Of a stretch of DNA of 64,000 nucleotides, positions 21,744 to 30,814 are shown one piece after another. Under the pieces are notes generated by a model. It was not told where the DNA came from. It saw only the letters and a program-made list of their open reading frames with translations, and made no database searches. Numbering within the stretch: the first letter of the stretch is position 1; each line of letters begins with the position of its first letter. Origin of the DNA: Asparagopsis taxiformis (Eukaryota; Rhodophyta; Florideophyceae; Bonnemaisoniales; Bonnemaisoniaceae); the NCBI GenBank assembly GCA_030407315.1, contig JALQPE010002171.1:35294-99293 (forward strand), written 5' to 3'. The position numbers and the translations under genes are program-made.

Positions 21744-21757
21744 GCTGTCTACATTGA
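19709..21757 (+). CDS. ULP1-like cysteine protease, short product from the left MULE arm
   Basis: It is identical to the first ~678 residues of the long protein encoded on the other arm. It then reads a few residues of unique sequence (CCLH) and stops. The C48 (ULP1/SENP-like) protease core lies near residues 155-240. Visible catalytic residues are His in SHWGAVFG, Asp in YWGDSL, Gln in MQLDAYSCG and Cys in the same motif. The following ~400 residues are low-complexity and probably disordered. The start is the ATG of MSSSNHQW; the frame is open 11 codons upstream but starts there without ATG. A TTGTATTGCAG just before could be a splice acceptor, with GTGTGAGT at 19351 as a possible donor. ULP1-like domains are known in several MULE lineages; a separate protease-only copy inside a terminal repeat is unusual. 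Confidence 0.85.
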   Translation: MSSSNHQWELLADESGSSNTLEECLEKRIEEFMEMVKVDGMILTERQWNSLHIHLNESFASFKSCDDTKPWFEHAKPECMLDDHLLLAGLSELTMADNFIIFGCNSGQHFMAGAGRAGNGVREEDGMFDNIRNIVLQAWVDSDVAPSFIIPVNIRRSHWGAVFGVNDPEDETHGIVYWGDSLRHPCPHNLLEFVTSFFEDTCMNTAWTTSGDNYILDVLSFKMQLDAYSCGFYVLSAATSLSEYSGNMPKQTFKTQYSAELTEDIRKCCTMRYVRAVLELCDCDEFSNGKPTDLDVCRYLISFLPGNQCPSERVYDEAPVITIEMDPTVSQSRIVQPGDVEYDWSESTEGSRAFDGSDGKSMFEWYNEMDAKSTKKDTLAATKCSPAQTEIDVLPDEEDFEPAPPAQLQKNVNTDALVKARREKSTIEARIQRPGRGSRMLSSAGPERLGTELHGPRGMEADPEKHDALMARHTASTSVTRAGSAGTCPTVSPAPPASIPCPGPSELPESHSHVFACNDGRNEGEGIAVDEECARESSAITGVHTYVQDSLKPVEPLTIEECIVVRGSVLHYLDQCHAKGVHYGAVTTILRRSNETRPGDPLSFIGSIRLRCVERRRASNCPVELLAWRSRDECQWLVKPPTTSHTHEKSPSSKPSQRHKSTIRTIYDFEKELCTISRCCLH

Positions 21758-21934
21758 ACTGCATTGAAATGGGTTAAGTTGTGATAAATATAGGTCATTC
21801 AGCGCTCACTATGATACACAACTCTTTACTTGATTTTTTTTATTCTATGCAAAGATCGAACCCTGTGTAGTGATGTGAACAGATTTGACACACAATGGGA
21901 GTTATGTAAGGGAAGGGGGCTTTGATTTACTCCA

Positions 21935-24900
21935 TCACTTGTGTTCTACTTTGCGAGGTGCTGCAAGACCTCGTTTGATACGTAATGACTTTCGCCCACC
22001 TCTCTCCAGGAATGAACGTTTTCTCTTGTTGGATCCTCGGTTTCCCGCTCTCCTCACAGTGGGATTACCAATCTCGCCGTTAATGACGATATTGTTGCCC
22101 TCGCTGCGAATGAAATCTTGATTGTTTGGAGCAATTTCTAGGTCTAGTGGGCGGTCTAAATCTATTCCCGAGCCAGGCAGCCCACCTCTCGTAGATTGTG
22201 CGAGCATAGCATCAAGAGCGCTTTTGAAAACTGAAGAAGCATATGCTCCTTGGCATTCCACGTGCCGGAAAATCTGGTCAAATACAGCCTTGCAGTTGCT
22301 ATATCTCACATCCTTCTCGATTGGGTTTGGTGCACCAGCTACATTGACTTGCTCTCCTTCATTAACATTCGTAGATAAGCCCACCGATTGGTCTGTCGTT
22401 GTTGTGAACCGTGAACGTATTACTTCATCGCGCCATGACGTTCTATTCCGCCTCCAGTACTTGTGAAACATGGAGCTCAGATTCAGCGATTCTTTGGTTC
22501 CCAAATACTCTTTGATAGTCGGGTTTGTTTTTGTGTAGTCGGCATATTGAAATGCCACTCGAGTTAGATGACGACAGGGTATTCCAGCTGATCTGTAGAA
22601 TGGACAGGAACATGTTGCATGCAATCCCATAACATCAGTTTTGTTTTGGGACATTCTATTCCATATTTTAACATCAACTGTTCTGCGGTTGTTCTCTTCG
22701 CCAAACTCAAGAAAAAATTTCACATGCTTGAAGTAGGAGGCGTCCGATTCTATCGATCCAAAAACAGTACTAGTTGCGTTTGCTGGAACGGTCGAAAGTT
22801 GTGGCACAAGAATAAATCCGGCAATGTGCCACTCAGATGATCCAGAATAGCTCAGATTAAGGAAAGAAGAAATAGAATAGTTGGTGAATGATAGCATAAA
22901 TTGGTCCAACAATTCTGTGGTAGGAAAGAAGTCAGTTCCTTTCATTTGCAGCCTGAGCACCCTCGAGACTTTGTTGACATCTCTGATACGTTCTTCATCG
23001 AGTGTAGTAGTTACACGGTTCATTTCTATCGGAACCTCTCCCAACGGGACATTCCTGTCCAAGATGGAAGATTTATATATCGAGTTGAATGATTCAGTAT
23101 GAGTGGTACCTTGGAAAAGGAACCGCAATCCACACCGAGTCCGGTTATAGCACTGAATGACCATCTCTGGTAGCTTCTTGTAAAGCGTCGTATACCATCT
23201 CGGTGGTTCAACTCCCTCAAAATATATGCTCTCGAACGATTCTCGCCTCTCCAGGAATACGGCCTCGGTTGGGCTTCTGCGCAACGCGTACAAGTCGGAG
23301 CACATATCCGAGTACGAATTTGGTATTGCCGCTGAATGATCATGTTCGGTTCTGCGTCGTCTTGGAAACAAAGAAGACCCAACAGATATACGATTTGCTA
23401 GGGCCGTGATGCTACATTTGTTAATAAAAGAGGCAACGTTCTTGAGTTGGTTTTGGTTAATGTGCCAGTCATCTAGTAGATGATATGAAAACGGCCAAAC
23501 TTTTTTCGCAGCGTTTATTCCAGCCGCATCCTGGTCGAGAGCGACGATATTTGGTGTAGCTGGTACCATATTGTCAAATTCTCTCATAGCCCATTCCAAG
23601 CTTTCTTCCGTTTGGTCATGCAGGACACCCATCATAAAGAAACAAACTTTCCCTTCATTTGTCCTTCCAGAAAAAGCGATGAGTGGTAGACCATAGATAT
23701 TTGATATTGACTTACAGTCAATTGAAACTCCAGGAAGAATTCCGTTGAGGTGGTACATGTCTCTCCAAAGTGGTAAGGACCAAACGATAGAGTGAAGCCT
23801 GTTGTCGCCAGTCAATCGAATTGTGAAGTACGTCCTACAGTTTTTCTGTTGTAAAGAAACCAGGTTTCGAATGAGGCGCATGCTGTCCTGTTCGATAGGA
23901 TTTGCGCTGCGATAACGGTAGAAAAGGTAATTGCGAAGGTATGTGCGACTCACGCAGATCTTGTAAGTGTCCTCAATATATCTTGTAATGTCTCGACAAC
24001 GCATAAATGAAACATTTCTCATATTCTCTGCAGTCTTCAAGGCCTCCGGTGGGACAGCACCCTTTACAATAGTAGGTGACGGGTCGTGGTTATGAAATTT
24101 GTGCCAAAAGCGAAGCACATGCCTAATCTCAAACATACGACTCCCGGTACTCAATCTCGGATCGTTTCCTGACGCATTTTGATCACTAATGTATGCATCA
24201 GAAAGGAAACCTCTGACGCGGCATTGAAACTGACATCCGCGATGGGCATGTGTGCATGAGAGGGTCACGTTATTCACGTACTGGCGATCTTCATCATAAT
24301 AGATGGAACGTCTGATCTTGAGTTTGTAACCATAGCTTTCCGAAACATGGCGTAGTGAGGGGAGAAGACCGTTGCTGTCAAAGCCATCGTATTTGCGAGC
24401 AACGCTTTTCATGGCCTCTGGTACCGTGTTTTTCACACTATCGATATCTGCTTGATGAGTTGTTGATTCCTGCCCTTCCGGAAGACTTCCACGCTCGTCA
24501 TTGCTGGATGGGATTTCAATCATTGATATTTGTTCCAAGTTAGAGTTCATCTGCTTATTAGTTTCACCACCGTCTTCCCGAGTGACATCGCACTGCCCTT
24601 CGGTATCTGTCATAAGCGGGGCGTCATACTTGGGATTTCGGAGGTGATCGGAACGGGAAGCAAGCAGGGAATCAGTTTTTTTGTGGTTGGATTGTAATGT
24701 ATTCAGCTTCTGTTTGCCAAGCCCCTTCTCATTTCTAGAGATCACACCGCTTCCAATTTTCGATTTTCGTTCGGCGTAGTAAGCAAAGCATGCTCTTCTG
24801 CATGAACGGGAGATAGTGCAGAGCTCTTTCTCGAAGTCATAAATAGTGCGAATGGTAGACTTGTGGCGTTGGGACGGTTTGGAGCTGGGGCTCTTTTCGT

Positions 24901-26839
24901 GTGTGTGGCTTGTAGTCGGTGGTTTCACGAGCCACTGGCATTCGTCCCTCGATCTCCATGCTAACAATTCCACTGGGCAATTTGATGCACGACGGCGCTC
25001 TACGCACCGGAGCCGTATGCTTCCAATAAAGCTGAGAGGATCACCTGGTCTTGTCTCGTTACTCCGCCGCAAAATTGTTGTGACTGCACCGTAGTGCACG
25101 CCTTTTGCATGGCACTGGTCCAAGTAATGCAGAACTGACCCTCTGACAACGATGCACTCTTCTATTGTAAGTGGCTCCACAGGCTTCAATGAGTCCTGAA
25201 CATAGGTATGTACACCAGTTATGGCAGATGACTCACGTGCGCACTCTTCATCGACGGCAATTCCTTCCCCTTCGTTTCTTCCATCATTACATGCGAAAAC
25301 ATGACTGTGAGATTCTGGCAACTCACTTGGTCCGGGACAAGGTATTGAAGCCGGCGGCGCCGGAGAGACAGTTGGGCAGGTACCAGCACTGCCGGCGCGT
25401 GTCACACTGGTACTAGCAGTGTGCCGGGCCATTAATGCGTCGTGTTTCTCAGGATCCGCCTCCATGCCCCGTGGACCGTGCAGCTCTGTGCCAAGTCTCT
25501 CTGGCCCAGCTGAGGACAGCATTCGAGATCCCCTTCCGGGGCGTTGTATTCGCGCCTCGATCGTAGATTTTTCCCTTCTAGCCTTGACTAGAGCGTCCGT
25601 ATTTACGTTCTTCTGAAGCTGCGCGGGCGGAGCAGGCTCAAAGTCTTCTTCATCGGGCAGCACGTCGATCTCAGTCTGAGCTGGAGAACATTTAGTAGCA
25701 GCCAACGTATCCTTCTTTGTGCTTTTAGCATCCATTTCATTGTACCATTCGAACATACTCTTTCCGTCACTTCCATCAAACGCTCTACTCCCTTCTGTGC
25801 TCTCGCTCCAGTCATATTCGACATCACCTGGCTGCACTATTCTGCTCTGAGAAACTGTAGGGTCCATTTCAATTGTTATTACCGGAGCTTCGTCATAGAC
25901 ACGTTCGCTGGGGCACTGATTTCCGGGTAGGAATGATATCAAATATCTGCACACATCTAAGTCGGTAGGCTTGCCATTCGAAAATTCATCACAATCACAC
26001 AACTCCAACACAGCCCTCACGTATCGCATAGTACAGCATTTCCGGATATCCTCCGTAAGTTCTGCAGAGTACTGCGTCTTGAAAGTTTGTTTCGGCATAT
26101 TTCCAGAGTATTCCGAGAGACTTGTTGCTGCGCTGAGAACATAAAATCCACAGCTGTATGCATCGAGCTGCATTTTAAATGATAGTACGTCTAGGATGTA
26201 GTTATCTCCACTTGTCGTCCACGCCGTGTTCATGCACGTATCCTCGAAGAAACTGGTCACGAACTCGAGAAGGTTATGAGGGCAGGGGTGTCTCAAACTG
26301 TCACCCCAGTAAACAATTCCATGCGTTTCATCTTCTGGGTCGTTGACACCGAACACAGCACCCCAGTGCGATCTCCTGATATTTACCGGAATAATAAAGC
26401 TAGGAGCGACATCGGAATCGACCCATGCTTGCAGAACAATGTTTCGAATGTTGTCAAACATCCCATCCTCTTCTCGAACGCCATTTCCAGCCCTCCCTGC
26501 ACCTGCCATAAAATGCTGCCCTGAGTTGCAGCCGAATATTATGAAATTATCGGCCATTGTTAGTTCGGACAGTCCGGCAAGCAACAAATGGTCGTCAAGC
26601 ATGCATTCTGGTTTCGCGTGCTCAAACCACGGTTTTGTGTCGTCACACGATTTGAATGATGCAAACGACTCATTCAGATGTATGTGAAGAGAGTTCCACT
26701 GTCTTTCCGTTAAAATCATGCCATCCACTTTCACCATTTCCATAAATTCTTCTATGCGCTTTTCCAAACACTCTTCCAATGTGTTAGAGCTTCCGGATTC
26801 ATCCGCCAGAAGTTCCCATTGATGATTGGATGAGCTCAT
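21935..26839 (-). CDS. MULE transposase with N-terminal ULP1-like protease, about 1634 residues
   Basis: One uninterrupted frame; the start is chosen at the ATG at 26837-26839 (MSSSNHQW). Numbering from there, residues 155-240 hold the ULP1-like core (SHWGAVFG, YWGDSL, DAYSCG). Residues 250-680 are low-complexity. From about 820 a zinc-rich FAR1/MULE-type DNA-binding region may lie around LSCTHAHRGCQFQC. The MULE DDE domain spans about 1035-1250: D in VSIDCKSISNIYG, D in VALDQDAAG with LLDDWHIN following, and a likely E in THTESFNSIY. A SWIM zinc finger, CSCPFYRSAGIPCRHL, is near 1410-1425, and a basic tail (RGSNKRKRS) could be a nuclear signal. The gene runs toward the left-arm gene; their stop codons are only 177 bp apart. 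With all motifs intact, a 10-bp target duplication and identical arms, this element may be active. Confidence 0.93.
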   Translation of the reverse strand: MSSSNHQWELLADESGSSNTLEECLEKRIEEFMEMVKVDGMILTERQWNSLHIHLNESFASFKSCDDTKPWFEHAKPECMLDDHLLLAGLSELTMADNFIIFGCNSGQHFMAGAGRAGNGVREEDGMFDNIRNIVLQAWVDSDVAPSFIIPVNIRRSHWGAVFGVNDPEDETHGIVYWGDSLRHPCPHNLLEFVTSFFEDTCMNTAWTTSGDNYILDVLSFKMQLDAYSCGFYVLSAATSLSEYSGNMPKQTFKTQYSAELTEDIRKCCTMRYVRAVLELCDCDEFSNGKPTDLDVCRYLISFLPGNQCPSERVYDEAPVITIEMDPTVSQSRIVQPGDVEYDWSESTEGSRAFDGSDGKSMFEWYNEMDAKSTKKDTLAATKCSPAQTEIDVLPDEEDFEPAPPAQLQKNVNTDALVKARREKSTIEARIQRPGRGSRMLSSAGPERLGTELHGPRGMEADPEKHDALMARHTASTSVTRAGSAGTCPTVSPAPPASIPCPGPSELPESHSHVFACNDGRNEGEGIAVDEECARESSAITGVHTYVQDSLKPVEPLTIEECIVVRGSVLHYLDQCHAKGVHYGAVTTILRRSNETRPGDPLSFIGSIRLRCVERRRASNCPVELLAWRSRDECQWLVKPPTTSHTHEKSPSSKPSQRHKSTIRTIYDFEKELCTISRSCRRACFAYYAERKSKIGSGVISRNEKGLGKQKLNTLQSNHKKTDSLLASRSDHLRNPKYDAPLMTDTEGQCDVTREDGGETNKQMNSNLEQISMIEIPSSNDERGSLPEGQESTTHQADIDSVKNTVPEAMKSVARKYDGFDSNGLLPSLRHVSESYGYKLKIRRSIYYDEDRQYVNNVTLSCTHAHRGCQFQCRVRGFLSDAYISDQNASGNDPRLSTGSRMFEIRHVLRFWHKFHNHDPSPTIVKGAVPPEALKTAENMRNVSFMRCRDITRYIEDTYKICVSRTYLRNYLFYRYRSANPIEQDSMRLIRNLVSLQQKNCRTYFTIRLTGDNRLHSIVWSLPLWRDMYHLNGILPGVSIDCKSISNIYGLPLIAFSGRTNEGKVCFFMMGVLHDQTEESLEWAMREFDNMVPATPNIVALDQDAAGINAAKKVWPFSYHLLDDWHINQNQLKNVASFINKCSITALANRISVGSSLFPRRRRTEHDHSAAIPNSYSDMCSDLYALRRSPTEAVFLERRESFESIYFEGVEPPRWYTTLYKKLPEMVIQCYNRTRCGLRFLFQGTTHTESFNSIYKSSILDRNVPLGEVPIEMNRVTTTLDEERIRDVNKVSRVLRLQMKGTDFFPTTELLDQFMLSFTNYSISSFLNLSYSGSSEWHIAGFILVPQLSTVPANATSTVFGSIESDASYFKHVKFFLEFGEENNRRTVDVKIWNRMSQNKTDVMGLHATCSCPFYRSAGIPCRHLTRVAFQYADYTKTNPTIKEYLGTKESLNLSSMFHKYWRRNRTSWRDEVIRSRFTTTTDQSVGLSTNVNEGEQVNVAGAPNPIEKDVRYSNCKAVFDQIFRHVECQGAYASSVFKSALDAMLAQSTRGGLPGSGIDLDRPLDLEIAPNNQDFIRSEGNNIVINGEIGNPTVRRAGNRGSNKRKRSFLERGGRKSLRIKRGLAAPRKVEHK

Positions 26840-27828
26840 GACAGCGTCTTGGCGGTTTTTCAGAAACTGCAATACAATGTTAGCGCTTCAGAACTTAATT
26901 GAAGGAAGAAACCGGCGGATCGCGTCCCTCTTTTTGTTAACAGAGAACAGTAAACTAATTCGTTCCGTTGTTATCTACGAGAAAGACAGTTCCCAGCAAA
27001 GGTAATTTCAAATTCGCAGACCTGCGATGAGAACCGGGTAAGACAATGAACGAGAGATCAGAAAGAGTACTGCAATGTTGAAAGCATGCAGAAGTGTGAG
27101 AAGACTGCAGCAATACTGGTGCTAGTCATGCAGGTATTCTCGCTCCTTTATCTGCTGTTCTGCATAAATGTTTTAGCTCGGTTCGTTTCACTCACACAGG
27201 AAGTGAATGGTCTTGTCTGGCGCGCAAAAATATCGATAACTGCGTGTAGAAGACGTCAACGCGCATAGAAACCGGGCGGGAATGTTGACAGTGGTGTCGA
27301 TATCGCGGCAGTAGCCGCGGTGGTGGCACGGGGGTAGATGACGATGTCATGGGGTCTCGAGAGGAGCGGACCACTGCGGGGCGGTCCTATCTGCCGGTGC
27401 CGCGCGGCGAGAGATTTCGAGATTTGGATTACCCGCCATTTCCAATAATTGGCGGCGGCGAAAATGGGAAATTGAATTTCGGTGAACGAGAAAGTTGAAA
27501 GTTCGAGTCACGCGAAAATGGTTGAGTTTGTCACGCGGAGCGACGGGCGGTGCGAACCCTCTCAGAGCAGCTGTTTTCGCATGTTGCGCTAGCGGTACTT
27601 TTTCCAGCTTTCCTGGATCCAGGCTGTTTTCAACCAATGAAAAGGCCGTATTCGCCAAAATTTATCATATTTGGTTGACGAGTTTTTGTGATTGGTGCAT
27701 CTACGGGCCACGGAGATAACCGGGCCAGGCGCTTGACAAGTTTCTGCGATTGGTCAAAACAGCTTGACGAGTTCGTCCGATTGGCTGAAATCTTACCGTC
27801 TCTACCGGCGGTAGATTAAGTGCTCCCC
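24805..27828 (-). repeat. MULE right terminal inverted repeat, 3,024 bp
   Basis: It is the inverted partner of 18720-21743. In this orientation the coding frame runs on past the arm into the unique centre and yields the full transposase. Confidence 0.95.
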
Positions 27829-27952
27829 GTGTTGACCCACCCCACACGTGGCCTGCTATTGCGCTACAGTGCGGCGGCGGCGATATTACGCGATTGCATA
27901 CACGTGCCGCCCCATAGAGGGGCACCATCCAGTATCGGACAGCACACATATG

Positions 27953-28153
27953 CAGTGCGCGCCACTTCTATAAATCACCCCACATTTTGCGATTGCTCAC
28001 TCAACATGAACAGCAACGCGCATTCCGACTGCATCCAATGAATGAGTAGGCCAACTTGATTACGACGCACCTTCTATTCCTCCAAAAAGAGCCGTTCAGG
28101 CGAGTGCAGCGGGGCGTTAATTTATTGTTAGCGCGAAATTTCTATAAATCAGG
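27953..28153 (+). repeat. Left inverted repeat of the Tc1-like element
   Basis: The outer direct-repeat unit is at 27953-27977 and the inner unit at about 28129-28153; both carry TTCTATAAATCA. They are probable transposase binding sites by analogy with IR/DR elements. Confidence 0.88.
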
Positions 28154-28190
28154 AGCATTGAATACATTCCAAAATCCAGATGGAGTTATG

Positions 28191-29283
28191 TCAATACTTC
28201 GTCGTCTGTCCCCTTCCTTTCAGCACTTCTACCATGCGTTTTTGAATGGTACCAACCAACTTTTGAAAGAAGCCTGGAGCCAGAAGCTCCCATTCACGGA
28301 GAATGCTCTCTTCGAGCGACTTCAAGCTACCGAAATGTCGTGCATTCTTGTACACGTTACGTGCAAGAGCGCCCCAAACGTTCTCAATAGGATTCAAGTC
28401 TGGGCTTTTGGCGGGAAAGGGTAGAACGGAGATAGTATTGTCGGACAAAATCTGCTTAGTAACTCTAGCAGTATGCACTGCAGCACCGTCATGCTGAAAA
28501 ATGGCACTATCATTGTGCAGATCTTTGACCATCGGTATCATTACGTCACGTAAAATTGCGATGTAGTCGTCGGCCTTCATATTACCTTCAATCAAGACCA
28601 ATTATGACTTACCTCTTGAAGAATATGCTCCCTAAACCATGATAGACTTACCCTCTTGTTGTCGTTTCGAAAAAAGCCGTTCCGCTTTGCGTAAATCATG
28701 CCAACAGTAGGAAAAACCATCTGGACCATCTAGATTGAACTTTTTTCATCGCTGAATATCACTTGTCCCCATTCTGCTTCCCTCCAATGGACGAATTGCG
28801 ATGTAGAAGAAATTATGCTAGCAATATGTCTTTTCTGAAGCATTGGTGCGCATTTCATCTTTCTATATTGCAGATTGCATTCATTGTGCAATAAGCGTTG
28901 CACAGTACGAGCGATACTGGTCAGGTTGAAGACTTTTTTGAGCGAGCTAGATGTGTCATTTCCTAATGATGCTTGCCTCAAAATCTGCATCATTTTCCTT
29001 TTCGACATTTTTTCGGTTTTGGGCGCCTCGTTATCGTTCCGTACCCCTCTGTATCCTTTCAAAAGCTTGTCACCACACCCTTAGATCGTCCCAGAACTTT
29101 CGCAATGAAAGATTTTGACTTCCCACTCTGCCACATTCCAAGAATCTCACCCCTCTCTTTCTCTGTGAGAACCACACCTCGGGGCATTTTGAAATCGAAA
29201 ATAAACCCTGTTGGGATAGGGGGTCTAACCAAACTACCTCTGTTTATCGATCCTCGAAGTTTCATGCCAAATGATCGGTTCAT
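28191..29283 (-). pseudogene. Broken Tc1-type DD34E transposase
   Basis: Three pieces cover the protein in order. 29283-29059 has the N-terminal helix-turn-helix (MPRGVVLTEKERGEI; this ATG at 29187 is the likely start). 29062-28730 has the second DNA-binding region and the first catalytic Asp in VIFSDEK. 28601-28191 has the second Asp in FQHDGAAVHTA and the Glu in SPDLNPIENVWG. The spacing between the second Asp and the Glu is 34 residues. Breaks are a frameshift near 29060, a frameshift in an A-run next to SDEK (about 28740), a TAG where WG is expected in the IMVWG motif, and a TAA shortly after. All active-site residues survive, so decay is moderate, but no protein can be made from this copy. 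Confidence 0.9.
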
Positions 29284-29309
29284 TCTTGGATGATGACCGT
29301 TTTTTTGAA

Positions 29310-29511
29310 CCTGATTTATAGAAATGTCGCGCTGACAATAAATTAAGGTCCCGCTGCACTCGCCTGAACGGCTCTTTTTGGAGGAATAGAAGGTGCGTCG
29401 TAATCAAGTTGGCCTACTCATTCATTGGATGCAGTCGGAATGCGCGATGCTGTTCATGTTGAGTGAGCAATCCCAAAATGTGGGGGTGATTTATAGAAGT
29501 GGTGCGCACTG
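29310..29511 (-). repeat. Right inverted repeat of the Tc1-like element
   Basis: It is the inverted counterpart of 27953-28153, ending in GCGCACTG followed by TATG. Differences from the left copy are single bases and a one-base indel. Confidence 0.88.
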
Positions 29512-29536
29512 TATGTGCTCAGGGCCTTTCAATAGG

Positions 29537-30767
29537 TGTGGTGCAATGCCACGTGGCGAACCGCCTTGTACGGTGAAACACCAAATATTTTTGAAACTTT
29601 AATTCCCACCACATTTTGGATTCTTTACCCGTCCACAGTGAATCACTGAACGCAGTACACTTGGACTCAGTGGTACACTGAAGTTTTACACCAGCACTAA
29701 CTGTTGTATACTACACTAACAGTGGGTTTACCACACCGGTTGCCCCGGCCACTTAGGGTTTTTCCGACCGCCCTACTGTACCAGTATTTAGCCTATCCAC
29801 TGACAACCGTAGAAGTTCACTTAGGGCTGACCACCGTTCTGTAACATAGTATTTATTCGACGGCGGATCGCCCAGTTCTTCGATTGTAAAGTCACCGGAA
29901 GTTCGGTTGTCATTTTGCTCCCAAGGTGCGTTTCGCCGTCTGAGTCAGCCTGCTTCTCCCTTGGCTATAGTACTTGGCACCCTTCCGGTACCCGTTCGTC
30001 GCTGATCCAGCGTTTGCCCTTGGCACTCCACCCGCTGTATCAGCATTATCCCCTTTCCACGCGCGACCTGTGGCGCGCGTGTCCCTCTATCAGGAGCCTT
30101 CGGCCTCTTGGTGTACCACCGGACCTGATCGTGTCGCTTCGCTCCCATCCTGCGGATCGCAGTAACTGCTTGCCTACTCCGCCTGTGGCTATAGTGCGTG
30201 GCACAAGTCAGGCCTTACTCCTGCCGCTGTATCAGCGCCTCCGGCATCGCCGTCTCGCTGTACCAGATTCTCCTCTACCCTTTCAGGGTCTCTCCCCTGC
30301 ATGTGCCACCAGTGGTGCACGTGCCCACTCACCCTTTTCCCCCTACCAGGTACCCTCGCCTGCTCGGTGGGCCACCATTCACGCTGTATCAGCTCCCCTT
30401 CTTCTCCCTCTCGACCGTTGGTCACTCCCCTCACACACTAAGTGTCCGTTGACATCCGGTGTATCACCGTCACACACTACCGCTTCAGTGTACTACTGAT
30501 CAAGTTTTTGCGCTATCCCTTCTACCCCTTTAGGGTTGGCCTGACAAGCCAACCTCTCACCTGCATAGCAGTATCACTTGAACCAAGATTCTCGACGTAT
30601 CGTCTGTGTGGCCTTACAACCCACAGTCAAGCAGGCGATCCGCCTTAGCTCTACCACCTCTACCCTGAGCCTGACTACCGAGACAGGAGGGCTCGAACAC
30701 CTCGCGGTGCTTAGCCGAATCGGCTCACTACCCTAAGTTGAATCGACAGCCCGGGCATTGCACTACA
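29537..30767 (+). repeat. Gypsy 5' LTR, 1231 bp
   Basis: It has TG...CA ends. Open frames inside it also occur in the 3' LTR and are not real genes. It lacks the TTGCATATAT segment that the 3' LTR has near its start. Confidence 0.95.
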
Positions 30768-30785
30768 TTGGTCTCTCGACCTAGA
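30768..30785 (+). other. Gypsy primer binding site (probable)
   Basis: Directly after the LTR the sequence is TTGGTCTCTCGACC. A TGG one base after the LTR end is expected for pairing with a tRNA 3' CCA. I could not assign the tRNA. Confidence 0.5.
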
Positions 30786-30814
30786 ATCTTGACCAAGTTA
30801 ATCTGATACTCAAG

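Larger units (their letters stand above)
18720..27828. mobile_element. MULE (Mutator-like) DNA transposon, 9.1 kb, with 3,024-bp terminal inverted repeats
   Basis: The ends read GGGGAGCACTTAATC inward from both sides. They are flanked by a 10-bp direct repeat GTGTTGACCC (18710-18719 and 27829-27838), the right size for a Mutator-type target duplication. The arms 18720-21743 and 24805-27828 are equal in length, and every stretch I compared maps as x to 46548 minus x without gaps. The unique centre (21744-24804) carries the transposase domain. Each arm carries the same start region and the same ULP1-like protease-coding module. Confidence 0.95.
27953..29511 (-). mobile_element. Tc1/mariner element with ~200-bp IR/DR inverted repeats
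   Basis: The ends read CAGTGCGC inward on both sides and are flanked by a direct repeat TATG that includes the TA expected for this superfamily. Inverted repeats 27953-28153 and 29310-29511 agree over nearly their full length with scattered differences. Each contains the motif TTCTATAAATCA twice, at its outer and inner end, about 170 bp apart, which is the IR/DR arrangement known from Sleeping Beauty-type Tc1 elements. The interior holds a broken DD34E transposase on the minus strand. Confidence 0.9.

Noticed and set aside
29915..30648. Frame of 194 residues and others inside the Gypsy 5' LTR (also at 38068-38801)
   Set aside because: They occur identically in both LTRs, have no domain and are explained by LTR composition.
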